Position numbers and translations under genes: made by a program. This document shows, piece after piece, positions 63,566-64,000 of a stretch of DNA of 64,000 nucleotides (position 1 is its first letter; every line of letters starts with the position of its first letter). The notes beneath the pieces were generated by a model that saw nothing but the letters and a program-made list of their open reading frames with translations, was not told the origin of the DNA and searched no databases. The stretch is taken from assembly GCF_024172185.1 (NCBI RefSeq), contig NZ_JAMZEC010000001.1:7911001-7975000 (forward strand), given 5' to 3'. The stretch is from Nonomuraea roseoviolacea subsp. carminata. GTDB taxonomy: Bacteria > Actinomycetota > Actinomycetes > Streptosporangiales > Streptosporangiaceae.

Positions 63566-64000
63566 TCACGCCCGGCTGGCGCCGTAGGCCGCGTCGTCCG
63601 AGATGTCGATCTTCGACCGGTCGGGCAGCGCCAGCGTGGCCGCGAGCCCGATCACCGCACCGACGATCATGAAGATGGAGATCGCCTGCCAGCCGTGGTC
63701 GTGCAGCAGCCACGTCGCGATCAGCGGGGCCGGGCCGCCCGCGACGATCGAGGCGAGCTGGTAGCCGAGCCCCGCGCCGCCGTACCGCAGACCGGTCGGG
63801 AAGCTCTCGGCGATGAGCGACGCCTGCGGGCCGTACAGCATCGAGTGCTGGAGCTGCACGACGACGATCGTGATCAGGATGACCGCCGCGACGCCGGTGT
63901 TCAGCAGCGCGTAGTACGGGAACGCGACGACCGCGAGCACGATCGCCCCGAGCGCGTAGAGGCGGCGCCGCCCGACGCGGTCGCTGAGATGGCCGAAGTA
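63566..64000 (-). CDS. MHS-type MFS transporter, N-terminus outside the window
   Basis: The frame is open to the window edge and ends at 63566, so 145 codons of the C-terminal part are visible. YFGHLSDRVGRRRLYALGAI is the conserved MFS cytoplasmic loop between helices 8 and 9 (internal repeat), and GPQASLIAESFPTGLRYGGA and LGYQLASIVAGGPAPLIATW are typical of the metabolite:proton symporter (MHS) subfamily. Four helices follow, ending in a polar tail. It may take up a precursor or simply border the locus. Confidence 0.87.
   Translation of the reverse strand, partial: YFGHLSDRVGRRRLYALGAIVLAVVAFPYYALLNTGVAAVILITIVVVQLQHSMLYGPQASLIAESFPTGLRYGGAGLGYQLASIVAGGPAPLIATWLLHDHGWQAISIFMIVGAVIGLAATLALPDRSKIDISDDAAYGASRA

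Overview
The window is very GC-rich actinobacterial chromosome. Frequent GTG starts, ATGA/GTGA stop-start overlaps and regulator families typical of filamentous actinomycetes (LmbU, StrR, TipA-like MerR, UTRA-only GntR relatives) fit a Streptosporangiales genus such as Nonomuraea; the genus is inference, not shown.

Layout. (1) 1-9508: the 3' part of a giant RHS/YD-repeat protein, a secreted DNRLRE/LamG protein, and an LmbU-family regulator. (2) 9522-15112: an SMR efflux gene, then a three-gene formate dehydrogenase operon whose catalytic subunit has an in-frame TGA read as selenocysteine, followed by a SECIS hairpin. (3) 15113-17845: palindrome-rich spacer and a decayed patch with a broken 2'-5' RNA ligase-like gene, two GntR/UTRA regulators and a small hypothetical gene. 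(4) 17846-24471: small regulatory pairs: MerR/DUF2268 with a 19-bp-spacer promoter, TetR/DUF2867 with twin operators, a PASTA protein, LuxR, and AraC/oxidoreductase. (5) 24609-29152: selD, tRNA-Sec, selA and selB. With the formate dehydrogenase these form a complete make-insert-use set for selenocysteine. (6) 29223-32567: a NarL/DesR-type two-component system and a secreted PAF-acetylhydrolase-like esterase.

(7) 32799-64000 (running off the right edge) looks like one large natural-product locus of mixed logic. It holds carrier-protein chemistry (class II aaRS-like amino acid:carrier-protein ligase, free condensation domain, transglutaminase-like protein, ACP, acyl-CoA dehydrogenase, and an A-PCP didomain), tailoring genes (class III aminotransferase, GMC oxidoreductase, glycosyltransferase, PIG-L deacetylase, GNAT, two phytanoyl-CoA-dioxygenase-like enzymes), RiPP-like genes (YcaO, a TfuA-JmjC fusion, three asparagine-synthetase-like proteins without glutaminase domains, an S9 peptidase, a 59-residue peptide with a strong promoter and perfect Shine-Dalgarno), a ureohydrolase, a BpsA-like aminopropyltransferase, an ABC exporter, an MFS transporter and a StrR-family regulator. 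Ten genes from 38899 to 50849 are nearly all joined by overlaps and probably form one operon. I do not recognise the locus as a known pathway; its product is unknown and the assignment to one cluster is inference from co-orientation, overlap and function.

A window-wide oddity is the recurrence of in-frame tandem repeats (units of 6 to 36 nt, all multiples of three) inside otherwise ordinary proteins, usually at termini or between domains.
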